A DNA stretch of 64,000 nt from Phoronis australis (Eukaryota; Phoronida; Phoronidae): NCBI GenBank assembly GCA_002633005.1, contig NMRA01000206.1, positions 207,250-271,249 on the forward strand, given 5' to 3'. The position numbers were made by a program, and so were the translations under genes. Under the pieces are notes generated by a model that made no database searches, was not told the DNA's origin, and saw nothing but the letters and a program-made list of their open reading frames with translations. Positions 47,801-56,503 of the stretch are shown one piece after another (within the stretch, counting starts at the first letter, position 1; each line of letters begins with the position of its first letter).

Positions 47801-50800
47801 CTGACCAATCGAAGATTTTTTTTCAATGCTTTCTCGACACCATTAGTTCCTGACCTCGCGGGAACCAATCGTTGGGCAGATTATCTCGGTACTTAGTTAC
47901 GTTAATCACCGTCTCCTATTCGCTGCGTTCTAAAATAGTCGGAAATTCTCTCACTTCCTGCTACACAAGTGTAATAGTAGTTTATATAAACTGGAAAACC
48001 TAGGATTTCGCGAGTGGAGGCGACCACAATTTCCAAAGGACACACTTTTGTGATAGGGACCGGCGACGTCCTGACGGACGGTCTGCGCGCCTGAACCCAC
48101 TGAGCCTACATGTATACATGTGGCATATCATGAGTTTTGATAAGATCGTCAATAACCAACTACAGGAGAGTACGCCTTAGGATGTGCATTGGGAACCCTT
48201 TTCCCAGTGATTTTAACGCTGTTGATGACGTTACAACCCGGTGCTACGTACAGATTAATTTGATGCCACACGATGTTCGTCAGACAATAGGTAGCGCAGC
48301 AGGGTCCTAACACAAGCGCCATCTTTCTTAGGCTACATACAAGTGTACCAAAAGAGAGGCGAAAAGAATGGTACCAATATCTGGAGTCAGGAATATTGAT
48401 GGTACCACTGGTACCGATTAATAAATATGTTTCTCTTGGTTGCCCACGACTGAAAGCGCTTTCCCATTAGGGTAACTTCGGTTTACCGAAGCGTCAACAA
48501 ACTTCGATTACTTTTCTCACTTTACAAGCGTTATCGAAGTTATCGCCATGACAACAGACCGATGCAATTCATCCGTACTCTCAGACGAATATTGACTAGT
48601 GGGTTTAATTTGAGAATATCTGAAAATTGTTCGCCTACCATTTTCGAATCTTTATGAAAATGATCAGCGTCATTCTTCATTAGATATGCGTTCTTTAAGT
48701 TATTTAGGTCCTTCTATTGACAGCACGTCAGCTACACTACAATAATAAAGAACACATTTTGCGAGTCTCGCATGAATGTATAACGTTGCCACGACCTCTA
48801 CCGATAACCTCCACGAAGCTTAGTTCTCTGTTAGCGTTCCCACTACACGGAAGCTTCGGTGAGTGCCGAAGTTTCGCTTTTAAATCCAACTATTTTATGC
48901 GATGTTACGCAAGCAGACTAACTACCGGAGTTAACCTTTCCCACTGATCGAAACTTCCGTGAAAGCGCAGCTTCGCTTCTAATAGGAACGCAACTTATTA
49001 CTACAAGTATATGCGATTAGGACCACAATCTCGAAATTCGTGGAGTGTCAAAAATGGGCTCTGAGTATCTCCTCATAATTTCAGTTTATAGATTTCGTCT
49101 ACAGAAAGAGCTCGCAGTTAAGAATCAGATTTAATAATAACCGTAATTGAATGTGTTTACATTTCCAAGAATAAAATTCCTTTTTTTCTTTCCGTTGGTC
49201 TTTTACATTCTTGGAAGCATCAAATTAACAATGATTGCAGAATGATAAAAGCACGAGTGAAGTGGAGGTACGTATTTTATGAAAAATTTGCGCTTGCAAC
49301 ATATTAAGCCAACCTTTCCGATACATGTATATTTTTGTTAGGTCGAGTGAAAATATGTTTGTTTGTTTTTTAAACAATTAAAAGGTTCAATTTTCAATGA
49401 TGGATTTTATTATTATAGTCTGCAGTGCCTTAAATGGTCACGAAAAAATGCTGCCACAAAGAGACACCAGTTATCATTTAATTCCCTAATTCGATTTTTG
49501 TATATGCCACTGGTGTCAGACCGCCAGTCCATTTTTCAAGACAACTCAAACTATCGGCGGCACGATAGTTTCATAGACCACACTAGCGCCTCTGAAGGCG
49601 GTTTGGTCCCATTCCCATACAGTTGTTTGCAACGCCCACCTGTGACCAGAGTGGAGTGGAATTGTCAGGCAGAAAACAGGTCACAGGAACGAATCTATCT
49701 CCGTGCACTCCGTCACACTTGCGCTTCAAATCAGTAGCTGTAGTTCGCCAGTAAGCCTCGCTCACCATCCCGTTTCTTTTTATCTCGTTTCATAGACCAA
49801 ATTTGTGTTCTAGAGCATACATGTAAGAAAATTCCTCATAATTGTGTTGATGAAATCAACATTTCGTGAACACGCTTAAAAAAAATCCACCAAACAGGTG
49901 ATGTTAATCTTGATTGTTTACCTTTTCAAACTTTAAGTTACAAGTGAATGTGTCATTAAAAGGTGGTGAAAATTTTGCACTTAGGCCCATACAGTGGAGA
50001 AGATTATACTATCATACTTCAAGGACGCTCCCTATTGGAGAGTCAAATGGAAATTCGGTTTTGAAAAAATGCACTTACATAAATCATAATTACAAATCAA
50101 CATTTTTCTCAAACAATATGTTCAAGCGTAGGGTGTCTGTCTACCATATGAATTCCGCCTTGCATGTACTGTCCTTCAAATCCAGGATGTCATAAGCGAA
50201 TGACGAATCCATGCAACTCACAACGGTTTACCCGAGAAAATTAACCTCTTGCTACGGTTACTTTAACCAGTAAGGAAAGTACCAGGGTGTTCTCGCCCTC
50301 CGCAGAATGAAGAATCTTGACCAAGCACTTTGAACTACATTCTTGAGCTGCTAAAGTCACACGAGTGACCACAGGTCACGCAAGTTCATGAACCAGGCAG
50401 TGAATGTCCCTGATGAGTGTCGAATTTGTCATATTGTGGAAAAAAATCTTTGTGTCCGACGTTGAATCAACTCTGTGTTTAAAGGACCCTTTTGTAATAA
50501 TTATAATTAACCTATAAGAATTAAGATGAAAGCGTTCAGAAAATCTACAAAGCTGTTATGGTTGCCCGGGTAGTGAATGTAACCATGGTGTCCAACATCC
50601 AAGTTGGTCAAATAAGTCGATTTTGGCTGTTCAGTCACCTAATTTTTTCAGCGAATTCAGTGGTCAATACTAGTCACTTACATTAACATTCACTCGTAAA
50701 ACTTTTAAAACAAATCATTTTACCAAGTCGTAAATTTCAGTTTCAACTTAGAACCATATAATACCGGGAGATTACATGTATTTGGAGTTGTGGCAGACAC

Positions 50801-52210
50801 GACTCATTGAGTGTCCCTGTTTGAAGCCAGATGAATTAGGACAATGAAAATTAATCATTTATGGCAAAATGCTTTGATAATTCACTTTTGGCTGTTACCT
50901 AATTCCCCGTGGTGTTGAGATTAAACATTCTGTAGAGTATTTTTCGGTGAGTAATTGGTACCTATGTAAATAGGTGTGTTATTCAGCTTCTTTATGGGCA
51001 GTGAGGTGAAATACAGATTCCAATTTGTAGCTTATAAAGTTGCAAACCTTTGAGGAGCATGTGCCACCATACCAGCTTTTCAGTAGACCGGCGTCCCGCC
51101 CTAGATTTTGGCATTGAATTCACCAACCATTACCGAATAGATATTCCAGTGGTGTGACCTAGAAACGGCGGTGTGGCGTCAGCAGCTGTAGAATATAGGC
51201 CAAGGTGGTTGGTCAAGATTCTCCATTCTGCATTCGGCAGAACGAAGGTCAGTTTCCTAAAGCATATAATTTTCGTGGTCACTTGACATTGATTTTGATG
51301 CGCGAAAGTACGAGATTTATTAACTTCATCCGTTCACCTGCCGCGTGTGACATCTATGGGGAACTCTGCTGAGACCGCGGCATGAATAGTTTAGTGCACG
51401 CTTATGTTGGCTTATGCAGTAAATGACCTGTCTGTCGGATTCGTTGTTGTTGTTACTACTATACCTTCTACAGCACCGAACCCGAACAGTAGGAACTGTG
51501 TAAGAATACAAGATAGCAGTAAGTCCGTAAAGACAACATAAATGTGACCGATGGAATGTACATTATCGGAGAAACTTTACGACAGTTTCCAAAAGGTAAC
51601 GACGACATTCTCCGATTATGGCATCGAGACGAAATCAACATCGTAAAGCGCACACTCACCAGCTGTGTCCGTTTTTAATTGGTGAGCATTTCCAATAATC
51701 GGGAGGTCAGGCGGTCCGCCAATACTGTCGATGATGGATTTCCACTTCAGAAACTTAATTGTTCTCCATAACAGTGCGATTATGACGAGGGGTACAGCGC
51801 AAAACAGAGCGAGAAACGTCGACATTCTGTTTCACTGTCTGTCCGTTGAGTAGACTGCGTGACCTCAGTGCAACCTCGGCGCCAATATGTAATAGGTCAG
51901 TGTTTGATCTCATCGATAAGCAGAGGGACGAGAGCTTACAGTACANATTATCGGAGAAACTTTACGATAGTTTCCAAAAGGTAACGACGACATTCTCCGA
52001 TTATGGCATCGAGACGAAATCAACATCGTAAAGCGCACACTCACCAGCTGTGTCCGTTTTTAATTGGTGAGCATTTCCAATAATCGGGAGGTCAGGCGGC
52101 CCGCCAATACTGTCGATGATGGATTTCCACTTCAGAAACTTAATTGTTCTCCATAACAGTGCGATTATGACGAGGGGTACAGCGCAAAACAGAGCGAGAA
52201 ACGTCGACAT
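35692..52210 (-). CDS. CYP4-family cytochrome P450, whole gene (12 exons, 509 aa)
   Basis: Twelve exons sum to 1530 nt, a 509-residue protein with every intron phase closing, which is the usual CYP4 length. CYP4 enzymes are ER-membrane, haem-thiolate monooxygenases that mostly omega-hydroxylate fatty acids using electrons from P450 reductase. Visible parts: N-terminal membrane anchor (about residues 3-20); proline hinge GGPPDLPIIG (36-45); C-helix WKSRR (W127, R131); I-helix signature ETDTFMFEGHDT (311-322); K-helix ESLR (E376, R379); PERF-type DPDRF; haem loop FAAGPRNCIG with ligand Cys456. E318 is the glutamate that covalently binds haem in many CYP4s. Introns run from 370 bp to 4.4 kb, and intron 10 is GC-AG. 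The substrate and exact subfamily (CYP4V/4F/4B-like) cannot be set by eye. Confidence 0.93.
36969..37148 (-). CDS. CYP4-like gene, exon 11 (residues 398-457), haem-binding
   Basis: TTTTTCAG acceptor (phase 1) to ATT G|GTAAGT donor (phase 1). It encodes VPCGTTVTMFISALHRNPDY, FDPDRFRLEN, and PYAFVPFAAGPRNC with the haem-thiolate ligand Cys456. Confidence 0.97.
37519..37585 (-). CDS. CYP4-like gene, exon 10 (residues 376-397), GC donor
   Basis: ACACAG acceptor in phase 0. It encodes ESLRLFPSVAMIGRTMTEDA, the K-helix with E376/R379. To stay in frame with exon 11 it must end CTG G and use a GC donor, GG|GCAAGT. The GT four bases downstream would put a TAA at the junction. Confidence 0.9.
38112..38265 (-). 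mobile_element. hAT-like GGGGCGGATCC repeat in CYP4-like intron 9
   Basis: Read on the minus strand it starts CAGGGGCGGATCCAGAATTT and ends near CCGCCACT, like the element at 53830-53994. The two share CCAGGATTTTGC, TCGCACCCC and ATCTGGGAGA-type blocks. A run of about ten G lies at its plus-strand left end. Terminal CAGGGGCGGA is common in non-autonomous hAT elements. Confidence 0.6.
38516..38583 (-). CDS. CYP4-like gene, exon 9 (residues 353-375)
   Basis: ATTTAG acceptor (phase 1) to AAG|GTAAGT donor (phase 0). It encodes SSERSVTTPDLSKMKYLECT, the CYP4 DRPATxxDLxxMKYLEC motif leading into the K-helix. A nearer TCTAG acceptor would break the phase. Confidence 0.92.
38740..38779. repeat. loopless 40-bp palindrome in CYP4-like intron 8
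   Basis: The two 20-base arms meet at CTA|TAG with no loop and match at 19 of 20 positions (CTTACATTTCGTTGTTGCTA against its complement). Confidence 0.8.
39390..39537. repeat. GGGCGGCGCA foldback repeat in CYP4-like intron 8
   Basis: GGGCGGCGCA at 39390-39399 pairs with TGCGCCGCCC at 39444-39453. A second, diverged half-unit ends AGTGCTGCGTCGCCC near 39532. The same word starts the repeat at 31050. Confidence 0.55.
40697..40799 (-). CDS. CYP4-like gene, exon 8 (residues 319-352)
   Basis: CTTCCAG acceptor (phase 0) to G|GTAATG donor (phase 1). It begins GHDTVTAATCFAI, the oxygen-activation part of the I-helix (D321, T322), followed by NPDVQKKLLKEMDDIF, the J-helix. Confidence 0.95.
41152..41737. 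mobile_element. non-autonomous TIR transposon, copy 3 (CYP4-like intron 7)
   Basis: It starts TCGCTGGTTCCGTGCG, shares the interior of copies 1 and 2 (for example TTTACGCAAACAAACTGGCA in copy 1 and a one- or two-base variant here) and ends near GGAGAACCAGAG. Both ends are worn and no clear target-site duplication remains. Non-coding. Confidence 0.65.
42500..42700 (-). CDS. CYP4-like gene, exon 7 (residues 252-318)
   Basis: TTGTGCAG acceptor to GAA|GTAAGG donor, phase 0 at both ends. It encodes VIKERQAAL, the RRKRMAFLDMLL motif and most of the I-helix (EETDTFMFE). The last codon is the covalent-haem glutamate E318, so the I-helix signature is split by intron 7 between E318 and G319. Confidence 0.95.
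43360..43486 (-). CDS. CYP4-like gene, exon 6 (residues 209-251)
   Basis: GTGTCAG acceptor (phase 2) to AAG|GTGTGT donor (phase 0). It encodes the F-G helix region, RWRMPWKQPDALFRWFDDYR, where CYP4s have R-x-x-x-PWLxxDxxF. Confidence 0.92.
43578..43601 (+). repeat. TTATG pentanucleotide microsatellite in CYP4-like intron 5
   Basis: About five tandem TTATG units. Confidence 0.85.
44390..44459 (-). CDS. CYP4-like gene, exon 5 (residues 186-208)
   Basis: This 70-nt exon runs from TTTCAG (phase 1) to GTAAGT (phase 2). It encodes SAMGCHLDTQSACNKDYVKA, matching the CYP4 ETAMGxxxxAQ segment that follows DIIC. It is too short to stand out as an ORF and was found from the flanking phases. Confidence 0.88.
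44894..45052. mobile_element. TIR MITE copy in CYP4-like intron 4
   Basis: The ends GTGCTGTAGTGGT and ACCACTACAGCAC are perfect 13-bp inverted repeats around a 159-bp non-coding element rich in GTAGGCGC/GCGCCTAC. A related copy in the opposite orientation is at 54146-54284. It lies in intron 4, 16 nt inside the exon 4 donor. Confidence 0.8.
45069..45259 (-). CDS. CYP4-like gene, exon 4 (residues 122-185)
   Basis: CTCAACAG acceptor (phase 2) to GTGAGC donor (phase 1). It encodes TGQKWKSRRRLLTPSFHF, the C-helix with the haem-propionate-binding W127/R131 pair, then ILEDFTDVFNEQS and the DIIC E-helix end. A MITE begins 16 nt into the following intron. Confidence 0.95.
46324..46430. mobile_element. 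foldback element in CYP4-like intron 3
   Basis: The arms at 46324-46353 and 46401-46430 are 30-base inverted repeats matching at 28 positions, beginning CACATCACGAATTT and containing the palindrome GACCGGTC. The centre repeats the CCGGTCG theme. The 107-bp non-coding hairpin is MITE-like. No clear target-site duplication. Confidence 0.7.
46700..46785 (-). CDS. CYP4-like gene, exon 3 (residues 94-121)
   Basis: This short 86-nt exon runs from TTTTTCAG to AG|GTATTA (phase 0 to phase 2). It encodes KFIRPWLNDGLLT, matching the CYP4 EPWLGxGLLTS motif with Arg in place of the usual Glu and ND in place of G-x. Confidence 0.9.
47532..47644 (-). CDS. CYP4-like gene, exon 2 (residues 56-93)
   Basis: From a TTTCAG acceptor in phase 1 to a GTACTT donor in phase 0. 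It encodes FFRQMFDFATEF and RLWMGPKPMVFVF, the CYP4 beta-1 sheet region. Intron 1 upstream is 4.4 kb and holds the second exon 1 copy and a cluster of CTTCGG/CCGAAG palindromes (48474-48980). Confidence 0.92.
51562..51945. repeat. tandem near-identical block with exon 1, copy 1
   Basis: This 384-base block is repeated at 51947-52330 with only about three substitutions. A single N at 51946 separates the copies. Confidence 0.85.
51660..51825 (-). pseudogene. second copy of CYP4-like exon 1 (probable assembly duplicate)
   Basis: It encodes the same 55 residues as 52045-52210 with the same donor and sits in a 384-bp block repeated across the N at 51946. The few differences in the block are third-position or non-coding. 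It is best explained as the other haplotype left in the scaffold. A real exon duplication, allowing alternative first exons, is the alternative. Confidence 0.75.
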
Positions 52211-52330
52211 TCTGTTTCACTGTCTGTCCGTTGAGTAGACTGCGTGACCTCAGGGCAACCTCGGCGCCAATATGTAATAGGTCAGTGTTTGATCTCATCG
52301 ATAAGCAGAGGGACGAGAGCTTACAGTACA
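51947..52330. repeat. tandem near-identical block with exon 1, copy 2
   Basis: This is the second copy of 51562-51945. It ends at CAGTACA and continues into a unique ACATGTACATGTA run at 52331. Confidence 0.85.
52045..52210 (-). CDS. CYP4-like gene, exon 1 (residues 1-55)
   Basis: The ATG at 52210 starts MSTFLALFCAVPLVIIALLW, the hydrophobic ER anchor. The hinge GGPPDLPIIGNAHQL follows. The exon ends GCT G in phase 1 at a GTGAGT donor. An almost identical copy lies at 51660-51825, across an N, so which copy is physically adjacent to the promoter cannot be told. Confidence 0.9.
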
Positions 52331-53226
52331 TGTACATGTATGCCCAAAAACGAGCACATAAAATTATTAGAGCCTGCGACACAAGTGGGTTTCTGGCGGG
52401 TGGCGGAGAAGCAGGATTCACGAATAGAAAAGAATATATAATAGACCAATCTCCACTATTAAAGTAAATAACACGTCTATAACTTAAGCACAACACTACA
52501 AATTCTTAGGAATACACATTGGATACATGTAATGTACATGGAATGTACCAAAATCGGAAACCGAAAACAAAATTTATAAATAAAATGAGTTTTATTTAAG
52601 ATCAAACACTATTTTCCCAGTCACATCTTACAACATTAATATATAAATCTCTCGGTTTATCTTGAATCACATATGGAATAAATGTTTGGACACTTGGAGA
52701 TTGCACAAAAATAAATGTTTCAAAATACGAAATGCCAATAATTCTCCGTTTCTTAGTCACACATGACCAATTTTCAAAACTTTACAATATATAGGATATA
52801 TTTACATTATCGTGCTTAAAGTTTTAGTACAAATATAAGAACAAAATGCTCCCTAGATACTTTCACAACATAGAATTCATCTAAGAATATCGGCCACTTT
52901 GAGAAAATATACACAGAACAACACCATCACACTACAATTTCCAGGTTACATTACTAATAATCCAAACTATCGACCATCACATACTGTGAATTTCATGTTG
53001 CATATACATGTACATATGGATAATAGTTATCACTGGTAACCAGTCTCTAGCGGTTTATAGGTTGGTTGGTAACCAAATCAGGTTGCATGAATTATGCCGT
53101 TTCAATGAAAAGAAATATGTACACACAACAGTCATTGTTGTATTGCTGTTTGTATAATTTTACGGTCTTTCATATATTATTCCTTGTTTCGTATTGTACT
53201 GTACATTTGTATATGATTACTTAAAA
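52331..53226. other. upstream region of the CYP4-like gene
   Basis: AT-rich DNA starting with an ACATGTACATGTA run. No TATA box or other promoter element was recognised with confidence. Confidence 0.35.
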
Positions 53227-53306
53227 AGTTCTCCCTCTACCCCCACCCCCCTTCCCCCTCCCCCTCCACCTTCCCCCTCTCGCTCCCTCCTCCTCCACCT
53301 CTCGCC
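53227..53306 (+). repeat. C/T-only tract
   Basis: About 80 bases that are almost entirely C and T on this strand, with long CCCCC runs. A polypurine-polypyrimidine tract of this type can form triplex DNA. Confidence 0.85.
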
Positions 53307-53489
53307 TAATGACTTTTTGTTACGTCTTTTGGTAAATGTGTCAAAAGTACACGCGAAGTGTTGTCTTGTGGACGTAATGAGCGGGATTCCGTTCCGCTAA
53401 AGTGATTTCGAAGAAATTGCTGAAAATATTGACAAACGAGTACTCGGAAAAAATGAACGCTGTACTGAACAAATTATGTCAGACCAACA

Positions 53490-53522
53490 TACTTGGCGGA
53501 ATTCTGGGAATTCCGCCAAGTA
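53490..53522. repeat. perfect 15-bp-arm hairpin
   Basis: TACTTGGCGGAATTC at 53490-53504 and its exact reverse complement at 53508-53522 flank a 3-base loop. No T-run or gene end is adjacent, so it is not a terminator. Confidence 0.9.
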
Positions 53523-53829
53523 ATTATGGAAACCTGTATTAAATAAAACCACAGAAAATCAACCATTCTCTACTTGAATCCCCAAATATGCCAAACGTTC
53601 ACATAAAATTGTCCCTGTCAACACCAAACACGTTTCTTGCCCACATGCGCTCGGCTAGCGCTGTAGGGGGGTTCACAAGGGTCGTAACTTGAAATGACAT
53701 AACCTCATTTACGCTGACAACAACGTAGAAATTTTTGTTGCAAATAAGTTATAGGGCTTGGCCAAGCACGGTGTAAAGCGCCACACTCCAAACACATCTA
53801 CGCTGCACAATGTACTTCATTTGCCTTGC

Positions 53830-53994
53830 CAGGGGCGGATCCAGGATTTTTAGTTAGGGGGACAGTGCATAGTATTAGCCAGGATTTTGCTCGTCAGACA
53901 TTCGCACCCCACCCCCCACCCCAATTGCCAAATGGCATCTGGGAGATTTTTAGGGGGGCATGGCCCCCTTGGCCCAGCTCTAAATTCGCCACTG
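53830..53994 (+). mobile_element. hAT-like GGGGCGGATCC repeat, intergenic copy
   Basis: It starts CAGGGGCGGATCCAGGATTT and ends TTCGCCACTG, with internal blocks shared with 38112-38265 and 63376-63465. The ends suggest a non-autonomous hAT element, but no clear 8-bp target-site duplication is left. No coding capacity. Confidence 0.6.
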
Positions 53995-54145
53995 CTTGCA
54001 CATTGAGTAAGGATGGCAATAATGTTTCGATTTGCGCGAATTGTAGTCCAGTATAATTTGAACTGCAAAGACTTATTGGCAGATATGTTCCGTGTCCAGT
54101 ATTGATATTCTTGCATAGTTAAGTTTTGATCTATTAGTACTACCA

Positions 54146-54284
54146 GTGCTGTAGTGGTAAAATTAGAGGTAAGTAGGCGCCCAAAGCCCACCGTATCACC
54201 TTGAGCTCTTCGGTGCATAGGCACTACGTTCAAATGCCAAAAGGTGGTTGGCTGCGCCTACGTGCGCCTACGCCCCACTACTCA
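54146..54284. mobile_element. TIR MITE, second copy
   Basis: It starts GTGCTGTAGTGGTAAAATTA and ends CGCCCCACTACTCAC. The interior is the inverse of the element at 44894-45052, sharing GCGCCCAAAGCCCACCGTA and CAAATGCCAAAAGGTGGTTG. The right end is worn. Confidence 0.75.
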
Positions 54285-55958
54285 CTGAGTACTGCTGAGC
54301 CCTAGAGTTGTTTCCCTCACACTGTTTACACGGCACCAAAATGTGTGGTGTCACCGTATGTTTACGAGCCGACGGACAACGGCACCAAAATCCATTTGAG
54401 AATATAGACAGGAAAACTGTAGAGGAAATCCCTCCGCGTAACGACCTAACACCAGTGCCTGAGTTTGGACAAGGTTCTAGTTCAGTTTCCACAAGGAATG
54501 CGCTGATATGCCGCAAAATGTGTTAATTACGTAAAATGAAACAACCATCAAGACGTCCATAACCCTGCAGTTAAACAATTAAATCGCGTCAGGATCTTCG
54601 ACCCAATTACTTAATGAATCCCAAAAAGCGCAAAAGTGGCAAAAATGCAGATCAGTTTGCAGTACTTCATTTGGGAAGTGTGAAAAGTGAAAACTGAGCA
54701 AGTATACCAATTTGTTAAAGTTCGAAGACTGCGACGTTGTAATAGCGAATGTGCAAATCCGCCATCTTGAATTTGCCGCCGCAGTTGCATTAAGGGAAAT
54801 GTATGCCTCTATCGCTTGACAACCGATTGTGTACAGGGTTGCCGGGTGTTGTTGTAACGAATGTTTAGCACAGAAGCGGTCAATAAAGTTATTTTATTTG
54901 AATCCTTATCCAAAAATTAATACCAAACGAAAACCTAGTGCAGGAAGCATGCAACTGCATTTTATTATAGAAATATTTTGGAAATGAATGAAGTCAACGT
55001 TGCCGCACCCCAGCTCCGTCGACTGTGACTCCGGGGCCTTGTCTGCAATCTCCGTTAGGCTCATACTCATACTCGAGATTTCATACTTAAAATCGTGCTC
55101 ACTGGAGTCGTAGGCCTACTCGAAAAAGCATATTTAATGTCACATTTCGAGTAGACTCCAAACGCGTACTAAAATGTGAGAATCGTACTCGAGTTGCTAG
55201 GGAACTCCTCAGTTATGATGTGACTGCAAAACCACGAAAAGTCGCCCTGATTCAGCGCTCCCTATATTCGCATCGACTACCCTAGCAACTATGTTATCGT
55301 CAGCTCTCGCTACTGACATTTACAGGAGTATAACGTTGAATGCTGAGTGTTCAGTAACTGTTCAATACAATATTATCCTACCATTTCTTGATACATTTGC
55401 CAATTATTAAGCTTTACTTCTTGAGTTGCTTATCTCGCCGGAAAATGTCTCAAAAAATTTGAAACAAAGTCAGTCGGCCGGAGCGAAGCAGCCAAAACCT
55501 CAGTGTCTGATTTAGTCAGGGGTCATTCTCCCCGGCCTACACTTGACTCATTAAAGGCCTATGGTCCGAGTTATAGAAGAAAAAGACCTCTTAACGCCGT
55601 TAAAGCCGGTTTTTGATGTGACATGGAGTTCAAAAAGTTATTAACTTTCAACTTGTGCAAAAAGTTTGAAAAAAATCGTAAATACTACAAACGAATGAAA
55701 TGTTTACAAAGAATTTAGTATCCGTGGTGCTAAATAGATTATTAACATTACAACAACGCATGCGCAGCCACAAATCTAGAGGTCAACAGAATTTATACAA
55801 ATAGCGGGGAGAAGTAGGTCTATGAAGTGTACGTCCGAAGGCGAAACGCAGTCGTCCTGCTCTACGAGATTCAGAAAAAGACGTGTTAGCCAGTACAAAA
55901 AGCGGCATTACCAACAAACCGTGTACATGTAAGCGACTCGTTCGATAGGTGAGAAACA
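54285..55958. other. intergenic, nothing firmly recognised
   Basis: An open frame at 54308-54526 (+) has no recognised motif or splice context. Nothing else stands out. Confidence 0.3.
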
Positions 55959-56048
55959 ATGAGGACAAGACTGAATGTTCGAACTCGTGAAGGTTTTACA
56001 TTACAACAAATGAACAATACCAGGCTTTCGATGGACAAGTATAAGTCC
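55959..56048 (+). CDS. candidate first exon, 30 codons
   Basis: ATG in context AAACAATGAGG opens 30 codons (MRTRLNVRTREGFTLQQMNN...) to a strong TCC|GTAAGT donor in phase 0. A phase-0 acceptor (CAGTCAG) is available at 56333 for the next proposed exon. No N-terminal membrane segment is present between them, although the proposed family has one, so membership in the same gene is doubtful. Confidence 0.25.
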
Positions 56049-56333
56049 GTAAGTGTACTGTTTGTGAAATGTTCAATGACTCGTATACACGGTTAGAGCA
56101 TTCACTCAGTGATGGGTGACTGATCTCAGTCAGCATACATCGGACCCGGATCATTTTGAAGAGCCTCAATTCGATCAGCTGTTCAGTTTTTGTTCTAATA
56201 CTACTAGTAGTAGTGCTGATTCACGCTAACCCGGACTAGTTACACCATGTTAGTGTTTTAACATGTAGTTAAAACTGGTAAGGCCCTTTCATTCTAACGT
56301 CGACATGGCGATGTTTTGGGGAGTTGCAGTCAG

Positions 56334-56503
56334 TATGGAGGGTTAACTTCGGTCCTTAGTGAATCGAAGTTAACTGTGGCAGTTGACTTCACAGTAGACA
56401 AGCGGAGCGTCGATGCTGTGGTGTACGGTAGTATGAATGATCAACTTCGGTTACATCGAAGAAGTTATTGTCAGGGGCCACTGCTATCATCGACAATTAC
56501 AGG
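56334..56503 (+). CDS. TMEM248/219-like candidate exon A
   Basis: An open frame from a CAGTCAG acceptor to ACA GG|GTAATG, ending in phase 2. It encodes a beta-strand-like SKLTVAVDFTVDKRS and DQLRLHRRS. Caveat: a 10-bp-arm palindrome (GTTAACTTCG ... CGAAGTTAAC, 56342-56374) lies inside, so it could be repeat DNA. The acceptor choice is uncertain. Confidence 0.35.
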
